Source: Tenacibaculum aiptasiae (lineage in GTDB: Bacteria; Bacteroidota; Bacteroidia; Flavobacteriales; Flavobacteriaceae). From it: a DNA stretch of 64,000 bases. Location: positions 1 to 64,000 of the forward strand of contig NZ_WAAU01000031.1 in NCBI RefSeq assembly GCF_008806755.1, in the 5' to 3' direction. This document shows positions 54,274-62,646 of this stretch, piece by piece (position 1 is the first letter of the stretch; the number at the start of each line of letters is the position of its first letter). The notes under the pieces were generated by a model. That model did not search any database. It was not told the DNA's origin and was given only the letters and a program-made list of their open reading frames with translations. A program made the translations under genes and the position numbers.

Positions 54274-55272
54274 ATGGATAGAAATCAACAAATAGCCGAT
54301 AATATACTAGCACTAGTAGGACAAACCCCTTTAATTAAACTACATAGAATTACAAAAGGCTTACCGGGTAAATTTTACGCGAAAGTTGAGGCATTCAATC
54401 CAGGGCAATCGGCAAAAGATAGAATAGCTTTGCATATTGTTGAAAATGCAGAGAAAAAAGGTATTCTGAAACCAGGAGATACTATTGTAGAAACTACCTC
54501 AGGAAATACAGGTTTTAGCTTAGCAATGATAGCTATGGTAAAAGGTTATAAATGTATTTTGGCAGTAAGCGATAAATCATCTCAAAACAAAATTGATGTT
54601 TTAAAAACAATGGGAGCTGAGGTTCATGTATGTCCAGCAAATGTAGCTGCAGACGATCCTCGTTCGTATTATGAAACAGCGAAAAGAATTCATAAAGAAA
54701 CTCCAAATTCAATTTACATCAATCAATATTTCAATGAACTAAATATTGAAGCGCATTACCATACTACAGGTCCTGAAATTTGGGAACAAACCGAAGGAAA
54801 AGTGACACATGTTGTGGTAGCAAGTGGAACAGGAGGAACTATTTCTGGAACTGGACGTTACTTAAAAGAACAAAATTCTAATGTTCAAATTTTAGGAGTA
54901 GACGCTATTGGATCGGTAATTAAAAAATATCATGAAACTCGTGAGTTTGATTCAAATGAAATCTCTCCTTATAAAATAGAAGGTTTAGGGAAAAACTTAA
55001 TTCCTTCATCAACAGATTTTGACGTTGTAGATATCTATGAAAAAGTAGCTGATAAAGAAGCAGCTTTGAAATCGAGAGAGTTGGTAAAAACTGAAGGATT
55101 ATTTTGCGGGTACACTTCTGGAGCAGTAATGCAAGCAGTACAACAGTATGCCGATAAAAATATGTTTGATGAGCATAGTGTAGTGGTAGTAATCTTACCA
55201 GATCACGGAATAAGATACATGGACAAAATTTATTCTGACTCTTGGATGCAAGAGCAAGGTTTCTTAAATTAA
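54274..55272 (+). CDS. cysM: Cysteine synthase family protein
   Basis: PLP enzyme of the cysteine synthase/cystathionine beta-synthase fold. The lysine is K48 in [13 protein letters not shown], the substrate loop is [14 protein letters not shown] and [17 protein letters not shown] binds phosphate. The 332-residue length from ATG 54274 fits; an in-frame start at 54172 would translate the REP-like hairpin and is rejected. It may make cysteine from O-acetylserine, or act as a cystathionine beta-synthase core; the choice is not settled. A second, more distant relative starts at 63.4 kb. Confidence 0.9.
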   Translation: MDRNQQIADNILALVGQTPLIKLHRITKGLPGKFYAKVEAFNPGQSAKDRIALHIVENAEKKGILKPGDTIVETTSGNTGFSLAMIAMVKGYKCILAVSDKSSQNKIDVLKTMGAEVHVCPANVAADDPRSYYETAKRIHKETPNSIYINQYFNELNIEAHYHTTGPEIWEQTEGKVTHVVVASGTGGTISGTGRYLKEQNSNVQILGVDAIGSVIKKYHETREFDSNEISPYKIEGLGKNLIPSSTDFDVVDIYEKVADKEAALKSRELVKTEGLFCGYTSGAVMQAVQQYADKNMFDEHSVVVVILPDHGIRYMDKIYSDSWMQEQGFLN

Positions 55273-55291
55273 CAGTTTAAGAAATAACTTA

Positions 55292-56131
55292 GTGAGTAAA
55301 ATACCTATAGATAACATACCTGAATCTTATATAGAAAGTACAAAACTTCCTGAGCTTTTTGTGTATGACCTCAAGATGAATGAGGATGCTATTAAAACCA
55401 AAGTAAATCTGAACATGCATATGTTTAGTTTTTTACAGAAGGGGAAAAAGCAGGTTCATTTTGCTGAAGACGCTTTTTTAGTAGATAATTCACAGTCAAT
55501 TTTAATTAAAAAAGGGAATTGCCTTTGGAGTGAGTTATTAGATGCTGAAGAAACTTATTATTGTAAATTGCTATTCTTTTCGGAAGAAAAACTAAAAGAG
55601 TTTTTTCAAAAGCATGGTCGTAGTAAAGAAAAAGATATACAAGCTAATTCATGCTATGTAATAGAAAATGACGATTATATAGAGTCTTATTTAAACTCAC
55701 TGAATACCATTAAGAACACAAAGTCAGAGTTAGTAGAAAGTTTATTAGCTATTAAGTTTGATGAGTTATTGGTGTATTTAATTACCAAGTATGGCGAATC
55801 GTTTGAAGATTATTTGTTTTCGTTAATATCTAAAGAAACTTCTCCTTTAAAAAAGACTATTGAGAAAAACCTTTATACATCACTTACCTTAGATGAAATA
55901 GCTTTCTTATGTAATATGAGTCTTTCAACATTTAAAAGACACTTTATAAAAGAGTATAAGGAATCTCCAGGAAAATGGTTTAGAAATAAACGATTGGATA
56001 AAGCTAAAGAGCTTTTGGAAAAAGGAAACAAGAGTCCTTCAGATGTATACTTAGATTTAGGATATAATAATCTGTCAAACTTTAGTGCAGCTTTTAAAAA
56101 TCAGTTTGGAATCAATCCATCAGAAATTTAA
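55292..56131 (+). CDS. AraC family transcriptional regulator
   Basis: A 279-residue regulator with an N-terminal cupin-like domain (HMFSFLQKGKKQVHFAEDAFLVDN) and a C-terminal AraC double helix-turn-helix: SLTLDEIAFLCNMSLSTFKRHF and PSDVYLDLGYNNLSNFSAAFKNQFGINPSEI. The start is GTG at 55292; no suitable ATG preserves the domain. The layout resembles ExsA/RhaS-like members. It lies 95 bases upstream of the GlcG-like gene on the same strand and might control it. Confidence 0.9.
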   Translation: MSKIPIDNIPESYIESTKLPELFVYDLKMNEDAIKTKVNLNMHMFSFLQKGKKQVHFAEDAFLVDNSQSILIKKGNCLWSELLDAEETYYCKLLFFSEEKLKEFFQKHGRSKEKDIQANSCYVIENDDYIESYLNSLNTIKNTKSELVESLLAIKFDELLVYLITKYGESFEDYLFSLISKETSPLKKTIEKNLYTSLTLDEIAFLCNMSLSTFKRHFIKEYKESPGKWFRNKRLDKAKELLEKGNKSPSDVYLDLGYNNLSNFSAAFKNQFGINPSEI

Positions 56132-56192
56132 TTTGACCTTTTTTCATAACAAGATGAACCTATCTTGTAACTATTAAGCTTTGAAGCTACTG

Positions 56193-56200
56193 TAATTTTG
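56193..56200 (+). promoter_or_regulatory. -7 box of the GlcG-like gene
   Basis: TAATTTTG matches TAnnTTTG 26 bases before the ATG at 56227. The region between the AraC and GlcG genes also holds a ACCTATCTTGTAACTATTAA stretch that may bind the regulator. Confidence 0.5.
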
Positions 56201-56226
56201 CATCAGAAATATTAATAAATAAGAAG

Positions 56227-56625
56227 ATGAATATTACATTAGAACAAGCAGAAAAAATAATTATTGCAGCAAAAGAAAAGTCTGAAGCAATACATACTAA
56301 AATGAACATAGCAGTAGTAGATGCAGGAGCAAACCTAGTAGCTTTTTCTCGTATGGATGGAGCATGGTTAGGTTCATTAGATATCTCAATTAAAAAAGCA
56401 AAAACATCGCGTTTTTTCGATATGAATACAGGACTAATTGGAGAGTTATCACAGCCAGGAGCTCCTTTGTTTAATATAGAGAATTCTAACAACGGACTGA
56501 TTACATTTCCAGGAGGTGTGCCAGTAAAGGATGCAGACGGAACTATTATTGGTGCTGTTGGAGTAAGTGGTAGCTCAGTAGAAAATGATCATATAGTAGC
56601 AGAAGCAGGAGCAAACGCAATTTAA
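56227..56625 (+). CDS. GlcG/HbpS family protein
   Basis: A 132-residue single-domain protein. The family block [36 protein letters not shown] is clear in shortened form ([20 protein letters not shown]), followed by [20 protein letters not shown]. HbpS in Streptomyces binds haem or is a redox sensor; GlcG in E. coli is in the glycolate locus; most family members have no known activity. It has no signal peptide. An AraC-type gene precedes it and an aquaporin gene follows a terminator. Confidence 0.88.
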   Translation: MNITLEQAEKIIIAAKEKSEAIHTKMNIAVVDAGANLVAFSRMDGAWLGSLDISIKKAKTSRFFDMNTGLIGELSQPGAPLFNIENSNNGLITFPGGVPVKDADGTIIGAVGVSGSSVENDHIVAEAGANAI

Positions 56626-56647
56626 AAGAGGAAAAGGTGAAAGAGAG

Positions 56648-56677
56648 GGGGTAGCCATGGCTATCCTTTTTTTATTG
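56648..56677 (+). terminator. Terminator after the GlcG-like gene
   Basis: GGGTAGCC and GGCTATCC form a short stem with an AT centre, followed by seven T. Confidence 0.75.
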
Positions 56678-56694
56678 AATATAGGTAAGTAATT

Positions 56695-57336
56695 ATGAGA
56701 AAATATATAGCTGAGTTTATTGGGACATTTGCATTGGTTTTTTGCGGTACAGGTGCTGTAATTGTAAATTCTTTATCAGAAGGAAGTTTAGGGTTGTTAG
56801 GAATCTCAGCAGTTTTTGGAATTGTTATAATGGGAATTATTTATGTCTTTGGAGCCTTTTCTGGAGTGCATATCAATCCAGCGGTTACCATTGCTTTAGT
56901 TGTTGGTAAGTTAATGCCTAAAAGAGAAGTCATACATTATGTGATTGCTCAAGTACTTGGGGCTTTTTTAGCAAGTGTGTTATTATACTTAATCTTTCCA
57001 GAAACACAAACTTTAGGAGAAACCTTACCTAGTGAAGGTATAATATCTTCATTTGCGTTAGAAACAGTGTTAACGTTCTTTTTGATGCTAACAATTCTGG
57101 GGGTAACAAGTCAAAAAGAGTACAGTCATTTAGCAGGAATTGTTATAGGTGTTTTTGTAACTGGAATTATTTTAATTGCAGGTCCAATTTCTGGAGGTTC
57201 TTTTAATCCAGCTCGTAGTTTAGCACCAGCAGTACTTTCTGGAAATATTCATTTACTATGGATATATATTATAGCACCTATGCTAGGAAGTGTTTTAGCA
57301 ATGTTATTATGGAAGTTTATGGTTAGTGAGGAGTAG
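56695..57336 (+). CDS. Aquaporin / MIP family channel
   Basis: A 213-residue, six-helix membrane channel with two half-helix motifs: GVHINPAVTIALVVGKL (first NPA) and GGSFNPARSLAPAVLSG (second NPA with the selectivity-filter arginine). The short length and sequence around the second motif resemble water-selective (AqpZ-type) rather than glycerol-conducting channels. It is on the same strand as, and shortly after, the GlcG-like gene, but separated by a terminator. Confidence 0.94.
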   Translation: MRKYIAEFIGTFALVFCGTGAVIVNSLSEGSLGLLGISAVFGIVIMGIIYVFGAFSGVHINPAVTIALVVGKLMPKREVIHYVIAQVLGAFLASVLLYLIFPETQTLGETLPSEGIISSFALETVLTFFLMLTILGVTSQKEYSHLAGIVIGVFVTGIILIAGPISGGSFNPARSLAPAVLSGNIHLLWIYIIAPMLGSVLAMLLWKFMVSEE

Positions 57337-57368
57337 TTTTTATTTTATGAAAGTAAATAACTTGTTTC

Positions 57369-57944
57369 TTATTCGATTTCAGCTCTTAAATTTTCAATTT
57401 CATTATCCCAAAAACTTGATTCAATGTAGTAGTTTGGGTTTAACTTTTTAAATTCATTTTCTAATTCAGTCAAATGTTTTTCAGTAAATTGAGACTCAAA
57501 AAGTCCATCTTCTCCGAATTCTTTATTTGTTTTTTCAACAAAGTTTCTATAAAGTAAAATAGAAGAAGCTAGTTCAGCAATGTTTTTATTCATGGTTTCC
57601 ATAAACTCAAATTCCTGTTCGTGGTCGAGTATAATTAACTTATCATTATCTGATGAATCTATACAAATAGGATTCCCGTTATTATCAGAACCAAATATCC
57701 AATAATTATTAGTTTTATCATCTAGCTCATAATCATCGTAGTAATTCTGAATTGTATTGAATTCTCCATCATAACTGATTAATCCAAAACCTAAAAAAGG
57801 AGCTGCATCTTCTGGAAATCCAATTTTTAAAAATTCTTTTGTTTTTTCATTTAAATTTGATTTTTCTATTTGGTCAATTGGAAATTCTACCCAGTTTTCT
57901 GAGCTATTATTCATCCAAAGTTTTTGAAATTCTATTGGTGTCAT
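57369..57944 (-). CDS. SUKH (SMI1/KNR4-like) family protein
   Basis: A 191-residue acidic protein. FLKIGFPEDAAPFLGFGLIS in the first third and YWIFGSDNNGNPICIDSSDNDKLIILDHEQEFEFM in the middle are characteristic of the SUKH superfamily. Bacterial SUKH proteins often act as immunity proteins against polymorphic toxins. No toxin gene is next to it in the window, but an ACP-like gene lies 15 bases upstream in the same operon. Confidence 0.82.
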   Translation of the reverse strand: MTPIEFQKLWMNNSSENWVEFPIDQIEKSNLNEKTKEFLKIGFPEDAAPFLGFGLISYDGEFNTIQNYYDDYELDDKTNNYWIFGSDNNGNPICIDSSDNDKLIILDHEQEFEFMETMNKNIAELASSILLYRNFVEKTNKEFGEDGLFESQFTEKHLTELENEFKKLNPNYYIESSFWDNEIENLRAEIE

Positions 57945-57959
57945 CTTAGTTTTTTTGTG

Positions 57960-58553
57960 TTAATCAATTCCTAAATCGTTTGTGAAAGAATGATGTAATT
58001 CAATTTCACTTATAGGAATACCAATTCTGTCTTCAATAATTCCACAAATGATTCGTTCAATCTCATATTTACTAGAAATATTTTCAATAGATATTAATTG
58101 TTCATAATTCATAGAGATTATCCAATCGGTGAATTTTCGTAATGTATTTTCTGTCACAGGTTCGGTTCGGTCAAAAATTTTGAAACCTAAAAATTTAACT
58201 TCTTTATTTAACGTTTTATCTAAGTCTAAATCTACTAAATCAGGTATTTTTAATCCAATCTCATTCTCTAATAGAGTCCAATCATTTTTTAAATCCGTTT
58301 TGTTTAATAAGTCTGATGTTTTAGTATTTGGAGTAATATTTTCCTTTTCATTTTCAAATTGTTCCAAAGCTCTTCTGATTTTATAAAAAACTATTTGTGA
58401 TAAACACTTTTTATTAGGTTTAAGTTTAATTTTTTTAAATACAGAATCAGCCATTTGTTGAACTGTTACAATTTGTTCACATTCAACATTAGGGATTGAT
58501 ATCCCGAATTTATCTTCTATAGTCATTACTAATTCAACTGAATCTAACCCCAT
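57960..58553 (-). CDS. Acyl-carrier-like protein with permuted halves
   Basis: A 197-residue protein whose two ends look like the two parts of one acyl carrier protein in reverse order. It begins with GLDSVELVMTIEDKFGISIP, the post-attachment helix II region with a potential phosphopantetheine serine at residue 5. It ends with ERIICGIIEDRIGIPISEIE and then FTNDLGID, which is helix I and the loop up to the residue before that serine. About 115 residues in between are unassigned. There is no coding sequence upstream in frame to complete the start, and the end is a true TAA after the final Asp. A family member with this order is plausible; the chemistry is unknown. Confidence 0.7.
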   Translation of the reverse strand: MGLDSVELVMTIEDKFGISIPNVECEQIVTVQQMADSVFKKIKLKPNKKCLSQIVFYKIRRALEQFENEKENITPNTKTSDLLNKTDLKNDWTLLENEIGLKIPDLVDLDLDKTLNKEVKFLGFKIFDRTEPVTENTLRKFTDWIISMNYEQLISIENISSKYEIERIICGIIEDRIGIPISEIELHHSFTNDLGID

Positions 58554-58620
58554 TTTGTTGTTTTATATGTTTACTAATTGAAAAAAGCTTATTTAGATAA
58601 TCTTGTTGTTGGTAATATTT

Positions 58621-59709
58621 TTACTCTCTATTCGCTTGATTAAATCCACTTATCTCAACAATAGCTTGTATAACATTATCCTGATCAATTTTTTTATTCC
58701 AGCCTTTTTGTGCTAATTCAGCTCTAACTTCGCTTTCTGATTTTCCCATTTCAAAAAGATATATTGTATATTCAAGTACTTTCTCTGGAATTTTTTTAAT
58801 CATATGGTTTGCAATAATTCCTGCGGTTTTACCCATAGCTAAAATATATGAGAAGACTATTTGAAATATCCAACTCAAGATAAGCCCTATCCAACCTGTA
58901 TTCAAATTCTTTATAGTTAAGCCGTTTTCAAATCGCATTTTTATAAATTCAAAAAAACTGAGTTTAGAAATATTGTTTTGTGTTATTATTAATTGGTATT
59001 GTGTAAGCTGATTGGTAATGAACATTGTAATCATCATTACTCCAATTATCAATTGGATTCGTTGAAATTCAATATAATTTGTTTTCTTTAAAACTTGAGA
59101 AAACAAATACCCTATTCCTATTCCTATACCTACCTCGTAAAGAAAAATAAAATAGGTGAAATTGACAGTTAAAAAAGCAATTAATACTCCAAACAAAATA
59201 GCAATAAATAGTCCGCCAATTATTGAAAGAGGTAAATTTGGTTTTCCAAACTCTTTGGGCTTTGGTAATTCCGTTGGAATTTCATAATCGGTCCAATTAA
59301 TTTGTTTTTCAAATTCAGTTTCTAATTCAATGAGCTTTCCATTTTTGTTATATTCGGTTGCTAATTTTTGAAAAAGAGCAATGAATAAACCTGTTCTTTT
59401 AGAGTTCTTTCCAAAATCAATGAAATTACCTTCAAGTGTTTTACTATGAACTTCAATTCGGCCAGAAGCTTTTTTTGTGACAGTTATTTTTTCTGTTAAC
59501 TTATTCCAGTCTCCTTTTCTTTTTGCTTCTACAGATTTTTTGTCACTGTAAACAATTGGCCAATCGAGTTTTTCAAATACTTCAATTATTAATGGAATAA
59601 TTTGTCCGTCTTCAATATTTGTTTTAAAATTTTCTGTAAACTCAGGGGTATATTTAAAGCTATATTTCTTTTTTATTGTTGATTCTAGTTGTTTGTATTT
59701 TAAATTCAT
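58621..59709 (-). CDS. Membrane protein of unknown function, operon with ACP-like and SUKH genes
   Basis: A 362-residue protein. The N-terminal 155 residues are soluble (EVFEKLDWPIVYSDKKSVEAKRK, with KITVTKKASGRIEVHSKTLEG as a beta-rich core), the middle has four membrane helices (about 165-190, 195-208, 222-240 and 270-300), and the C-terminal 60 residues are helical (LEYTIYLFEMGKSESEVRAEL). I do not recognise a family. It heads the minus-strand trio and lies 67 bases upstream of the ACP-like gene. Confidence 0.7.
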   Translation of the reverse strand: MNLKYKQLESTIKKKYSFKYTPEFTENFKTNIEDGQIIPLIIEVFEKLDWPIVYSDKKSVEAKRKGDWNKLTEKITVTKKASGRIEVHSKTLEGNFIDFGKNSKRTGLFIALFQKLATEYNKNGKLIELETEFEKQINWTDYEIPTELPKPKEFGKPNLPLSIIGGLFIAILFGVLIAFLTVNFTYFIFLYEVGIGIGIGYLFSQVLKKTNYIEFQRIQLIIGVMMITMFITNQLTQYQLIITQNNISKLSFFEFIKMRFENGLTIKNLNTGWIGLILSWIFQIVFSYILAMGKTAGIIANHMIKKIPEKVLEYTIYLFEMGKSESEVRAELAQKGWNKKIDQDNVIQAIVEISGFNQANRE

Positions 59710-60150
59710 ACTAATAGCAATTTGATTATATACTGAGTTTTATTTTTGTTATTACTCAATATAATTAATAAAATTAAAGGTTTTTAATTGTGTATCAGAT
59801 GTAGGAATAAATTCCACGCAATTTTTTTCAAACAAATATAGTAAAATATAAAGTGTATTTGTGTCTCTATATTGAGGTATGCTTTTAAGGTTTAAAAGAT
59901 TGATTTTTTATAAATAGAAATGTTTTTAATACCAAGTTTCAATAAAATATAAAGACAGGTTTTTATTGGCTATAAAAAAGGAATAAGGGTTTTTATGGTA
60001 AATTTGTGTCAGGTTATTTGGAGCTATTTAGTTGAAAAACAGTAATAAAGATGTTTTATTTATTTGTAATATTTTTTAATGATATTATGCTAATATTTAT
60101 TTAACTTAGATCTATTAGATAATATAATAAAATTAAAGTAAGATAAAACT

Positions 60151-60184
60151 ACCTTTTTGTGTAAGGTTAAATAATAAGGTCCTT
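60151..60184 (+). promoter_or_regulatory. Candidate operator upstream of the ThiF gene
   Basis: ACCTT at 60151-60155 and AAGGT at 60163-60167 form an inverted repeat with a 7-base spacer. AAGGT recurs at 60076-like phase as AAGGTCCTT at 60176-60184, itself a palindrome. They lie just upstream of the -7 box, so a regulator could bind here; no regulator is assigned. Confidence 0.3.
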
Positions 60185-60186
60185 CT

Positions 60187-60194
60187 TATTTTTG
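60187..60194 (+). promoter_or_regulatory. -7 box of the ThiF gene
   Basis: TATTTTTG matches TAnnTTTG 18 bases before the ATG at 60213. Confidence 0.5.
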
Positions 60195-60212
60195 TTTGAA
60201 ATCATTATTAGA

Positions 60213-60971
60213 ATGGATGCAAGGTATAGCAGAAATAGAATATATGTTAAACCAGATGAACAAGAACTAATAAAAAATAGTTCTATTTTATTGGCTGGTT
60301 CGGGAATTGGTAGCGTTATAGCAGAATGTGCTCTGCGCTTTGGTTTTGAAAATTTAACTATTATTGATGGAGATCAAGTTGAAAAATCAAACTTAAATAG
60401 ACAAAATTATATAGAAGCTGATATCAATATAGATAAAGTAGCTGCATTAAAAAAACGATTGTTATCCATAAATGAAAAAGCAAATATTAATGTGCATAAT
60501 TGTTTTTTAACGAAAGAAAATTTAAGTGAACATATAAATAATCATAAAATAGCTATTAATGCATTAGATTTCAATACTGAGGTACCTTTGTTTTTTGATG
60601 AAATCTGCCAACAAAATAATATACCAGTTTTGCACCCTTATAATTTAGGATGGGGAGGATTAGTAACTATAATATCGCCTAATGGTTTGTCGTTGAGGTC
60701 TATAGCAAAAGCAGGAGAACAATTTAATGAACTTAGGGTTGTTGAATACATAACAAGTTATATGAAATTTTGGGGAACCCCTCAGTTATGGATTGATGAG
60801 GTTTTAAATGAATATTTAAATGAAAAAGAAAAATTATCTCCTCCGCAATTATCAATTGGTTCATGGATGGTTGCTAGTATGTGTACACATATTCTTTTTA
60901 AGATTATAACAAATAAAGAGTTTAAAACGTTTCCTGAGTTTTACTTTTCATCAATCAATAATGATTACTAA
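60213..60971 (+). CDS. ThiF/E1-like adenylyltransferase
   Basis: A 252-residue protein with a Rossmann E1 fold. The nucleotide loop is GSGIGS (29-34); acidic residues D52 and D54 and the arginine finger R63 lie in IDGDQVEKSNLNRQNY; K75 follows, and the magnesium-site aspartate is D119 (NALDFN). E1-like proteins adenylate the C-terminus of a small protein or a carboxylate. The CxxC zinc pairs of MoeB/ThiF are missing and no catalytic-cysteine domain is clear. ATG 60213 is chosen over an in-frame start at 60192 within the promoter. Its end overlaps the convergent LuxR gene by four bases. Confidence 0.87.
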   Translation: MDARYSRNRIYVKPDEQELIKNSSILLAGSGIGSVIAECALRFGFENLTIIDGDQVEKSNLNRQNYIEADINIDKVAALKKRLLSINEKANINVHNCFLTKENLSEHINNHKIAINALDFNTEVPLFFDEICQQNNIPVLHPYNLGWGGLVTIISPNGLSLRSIAKAGEQFNELRVVEYITSYMKFWGTPQLWIDEVLNEYLNEKEKLSPPQLSIGSWMVASMCTHILFKIITNKEFKTFPEFYFSSINNDY

Positions 60972-61726
60972 ATTAGTTTATTATTAGTAGCATAAACTAT
61001 TGCTTCAGAAATGTTGGTTACCTCTAATTTCTCAAATAGTTTTCTTCTGTGAAATTTAACTGTGTCTGGTGATATAAACATTGGCTCTGCCATTTCATTT
61101 ATAGTAAAGCCTCTTACAGAAAATTTTAAAATTTCTTTTTCACGATGAGTGAGTTTTAATTTACCGATTTTTTTCCAAAAACTACCCTTTAAATCGTATT
61201 TAAAAATATTATTTTCACCTTTTTTAGATACGGTAATGTTTCCTGAATTTTGTTCATTAGAAAGGGATATAATACAAACGGCTTTCCATATTTTTCCTTG
61301 ATCAGTTAAAAAAATAGGTGTTAATTTTTGATTAATTAAAAAGGTTTTTCCTTCTTTATTTTTTAAATGAAAGTCATAAGATATAGTATAATTTATTCTT
61401 TCTGCTAGAGGTATTTTTTGATAAAAATCAAATCCAATAGTATTTATTTTAAGAAGTAATTTTAAATCTTTAGGAGTTACATAATTAAAATAAAATAGAT
61501 ACCCCATTTCTTTAACTTCATCAGGAGTATGACCACATAAAAAAAGGGGGTTCTCAGAAACATATTCAAACCCTTTTTTTTGATAATCAATTACATAAAT
61601 ACTCTTATAGGTAGTTCTAGCAAAAGCTTCAATAGCTTTTATATAATCAGCTGTTTGCTTCCGTTCGTTTTCAGATATACTCGTCACGGTATTGCGTGAA
61701 GAGAAAAAATCACCAATATTGGTCAT
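60968..61726 (-). CDS. PAS-LuxR transcriptional regulator
   Basis: A 252-residue regulator with a PAS-like sensor domain (about 35-165; SIYVIDYQKKGFEYVSENPLF, PDEVKEMGYLFYFNYVTPKDL) and a C-terminal LuxR helix-turn-helix (about 185-250; LTHREKEILKFSVRGFTINEMAEPMFISPDTVKFHRRKLFEKL). It is divergent from the N-acyltransferase gene with a shared upstream region of 158 bases. The pattern of a LuxR-type regulator next to an acyltransferase suggests it may control or respond to that enzyme's product, but the PAS fold differs from the classic AHL-binding domain. Confidence 0.9.
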   Translation of the reverse strand: MTNIGDFFSSRNTVTSISENERKQTADYIKAIEAFARTTYKSIYVIDYQKKGFEYVSENPLFLCGHTPDEVKEMGYLFYFNYVTPKDLKLLLKINTIGFDFYQKIPLAERINYTISYDFHLKNKEGKTFLINQKLTPIFLTDQGKIWKAVCIISLSNEQNSGNITVSKKGENNIFKYDLKGSFWKKIGKLKLTHREKEILKFSVRGFTINEMAEPMFISPDTVKFHRRKLFEKLEVTNISEAIVYATNNKLI

Positions 61727-61736
61727 AGGTTTCGTA

Positions 61737-61749
61737 GGGACTTAGTCCC
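61737..61749. promoter_or_regulatory. Palindrome GGGAC-TTA-GTCCC in the LuxR/acyltransferase intergenic region
   Basis: A 13-base perfect inverted repeat with a 3-base centre lies 10 bases upstream of the LuxR start. It is G+C-rich for this region. GACTTA/TAAGTC halves recur upstream of the antiterminator gene at 62587-62610. Confidence 0.35.
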
Positions 61750-61884
61750 GCGAATTAATTAAAAAAATAGTTAAAAAACAATTTTATTATATGATTTTTT
61801 TATAAAAATATTGAATATTCCACAATTTTGTGTAGTGTAGTTAAAGCTTTGAGAATATAGCTTTGGTAGCAAAACATAATAATT

Positions 61885-62535
61885 ATGATACTAACCAAAA
61901 ACTATTTAGAAAGATTAACTACAAATGAAGTTTATAATTTATCAAAATTTGTAGTAGAAGAAAACTTTAATCATCATAGTGTAAACGATGATTTAGAAAA
62001 CATAAAAAAAGATATTCTGTCTGTTTATAATGAAGAGTTAAAATATGGGCAAAATTCTAAAATATTTGTTAGTAAGGACGATTATGGTAATATTTCGGGA
62101 TCTATTAGAGTTTTAAAATGGAACTACTTAGATAAATTACCAATTGAAACTTTATTTGGGATAAATCCATTAATGTACATTGAAGATAGGCCTTTTAATG
62201 AGATATGGCATATAGGTAGATTTGCCATTAAAAAGGGAATAAATGATTCTAACTTATTTAAAAAATTGATGGTTTGTGCAATTGCACCTATTTGTAATAA
62301 TATTGAAAACATAGCATTTGCAGAATGTGATAATAAATTATTAAGAATAATGTCATTACTTGGAATAAAGGCAGAAGTTGTAGGAAGACCTATAAATTAC
62401 CTAGGTTCAGAAACGATTCCTGTAAGTTTTTCACATGCTGGACTTATTGATTTTTATAATAAAAACAAACATTTGGTTTTGAATCAGAGTCTTTTAGATG
62501 GAAAAGGGGTAATTGAAAACTACACTTTTGTGTAG
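61885..62535 (+). CDS. FeeM/LuxI-like GNAT N-acyltransferase
   Basis: A 216-residue protein. ISGSIRVLKWNYLDKLP matches the beta-strand and loop of autoinducer-synthase and FeeM-type N-acyltransferases, and EIWHIGRFAIKKGINDSNLFKKLM corresponds to their E-x-x-RFAV block. The C-terminal IAFAECDNKLLRIMSLLGIKAEVVGRPINYLGSETIPVSF also fits the fold. The enzyme probably transfers an acyl group, from acyl-ACP or acyl-CoA, to an amine such as an amino acid. It is divergent from the PAS-LuxR gene. Substrates and product are unknown; a simple GNAT role is the alternative. Confidence 0.78.
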   Translation: MILTKNYLERLTTNEVYNLSKFVVEENFNHHSVNDDLENIKKDILSVYNEELKYGQNSKIFVSKDDYGNISGSIRVLKWNYLDKLPIETLFGINPLMYIEDRPFNEIWHIGRFAIKKGINDSNLFKKLMVCAIAPICNNIENIAFAECDNKLLRIMSLLGIKAEVVGRPINYLGSETIPVSFSHAGLIDFYNKNKHLVLNQSLLDGKGVIENYTFV

Positions 62536-62586
62536 CGATTATAACTAATAAAATTTAGAAGTTTGAAGAGAGAAGAAAAAACAATT

Positions 62587-62610
62587 TAAGTCCGAAAATA
62601 ATGTGACTTA
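62587..62610 (+). promoter_or_regulatory. Inverted repeat TAAGTC-N12-GACTTA before the antiterminator gene
   Basis: TAAGTC at 62587-62592 and GACTTA at 62605-62610 are inverted with a 12-base spacer, 37 bases before the GTG start. The same half-site forms the palindrome upstream of the LuxR gene. AGCTTTG also recurs at 61845, 61859 and 62620. This is suggestive only. Confidence 0.3.
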
Positions 62611-62646
62611 GAGAAGCGAAGCTTTGCATTAAAATAATTTGAAATT

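Larger units (their letters stand above)
59710..60212. other. AT-rich intergenic region, no gene seen
   Basis: About 500 bases between the divergent membrane-protein and ThiF genes. Only short open frames of 10-17 codons occur and none has support. The right end holds repeats of AAGGT (60063-60180 area, see the operator entry) and a -7 box before the ThiF gene. Confidence 0.6.

Noticed and set aside
57960..57975. Frameshift at the end of the ACP-like gene
   Set aside because: No serine codon or continuing ACP sequence is found in any frame after the stop, so truncation by frameshift is not supported.
60213..60971. CBASS or Bil-type ubiquitin-like conjugation operon
   Set aside because: No cyclase, E2-like, JAB-peptidase or ubiquitin-like gene lies next to the ThiF gene.
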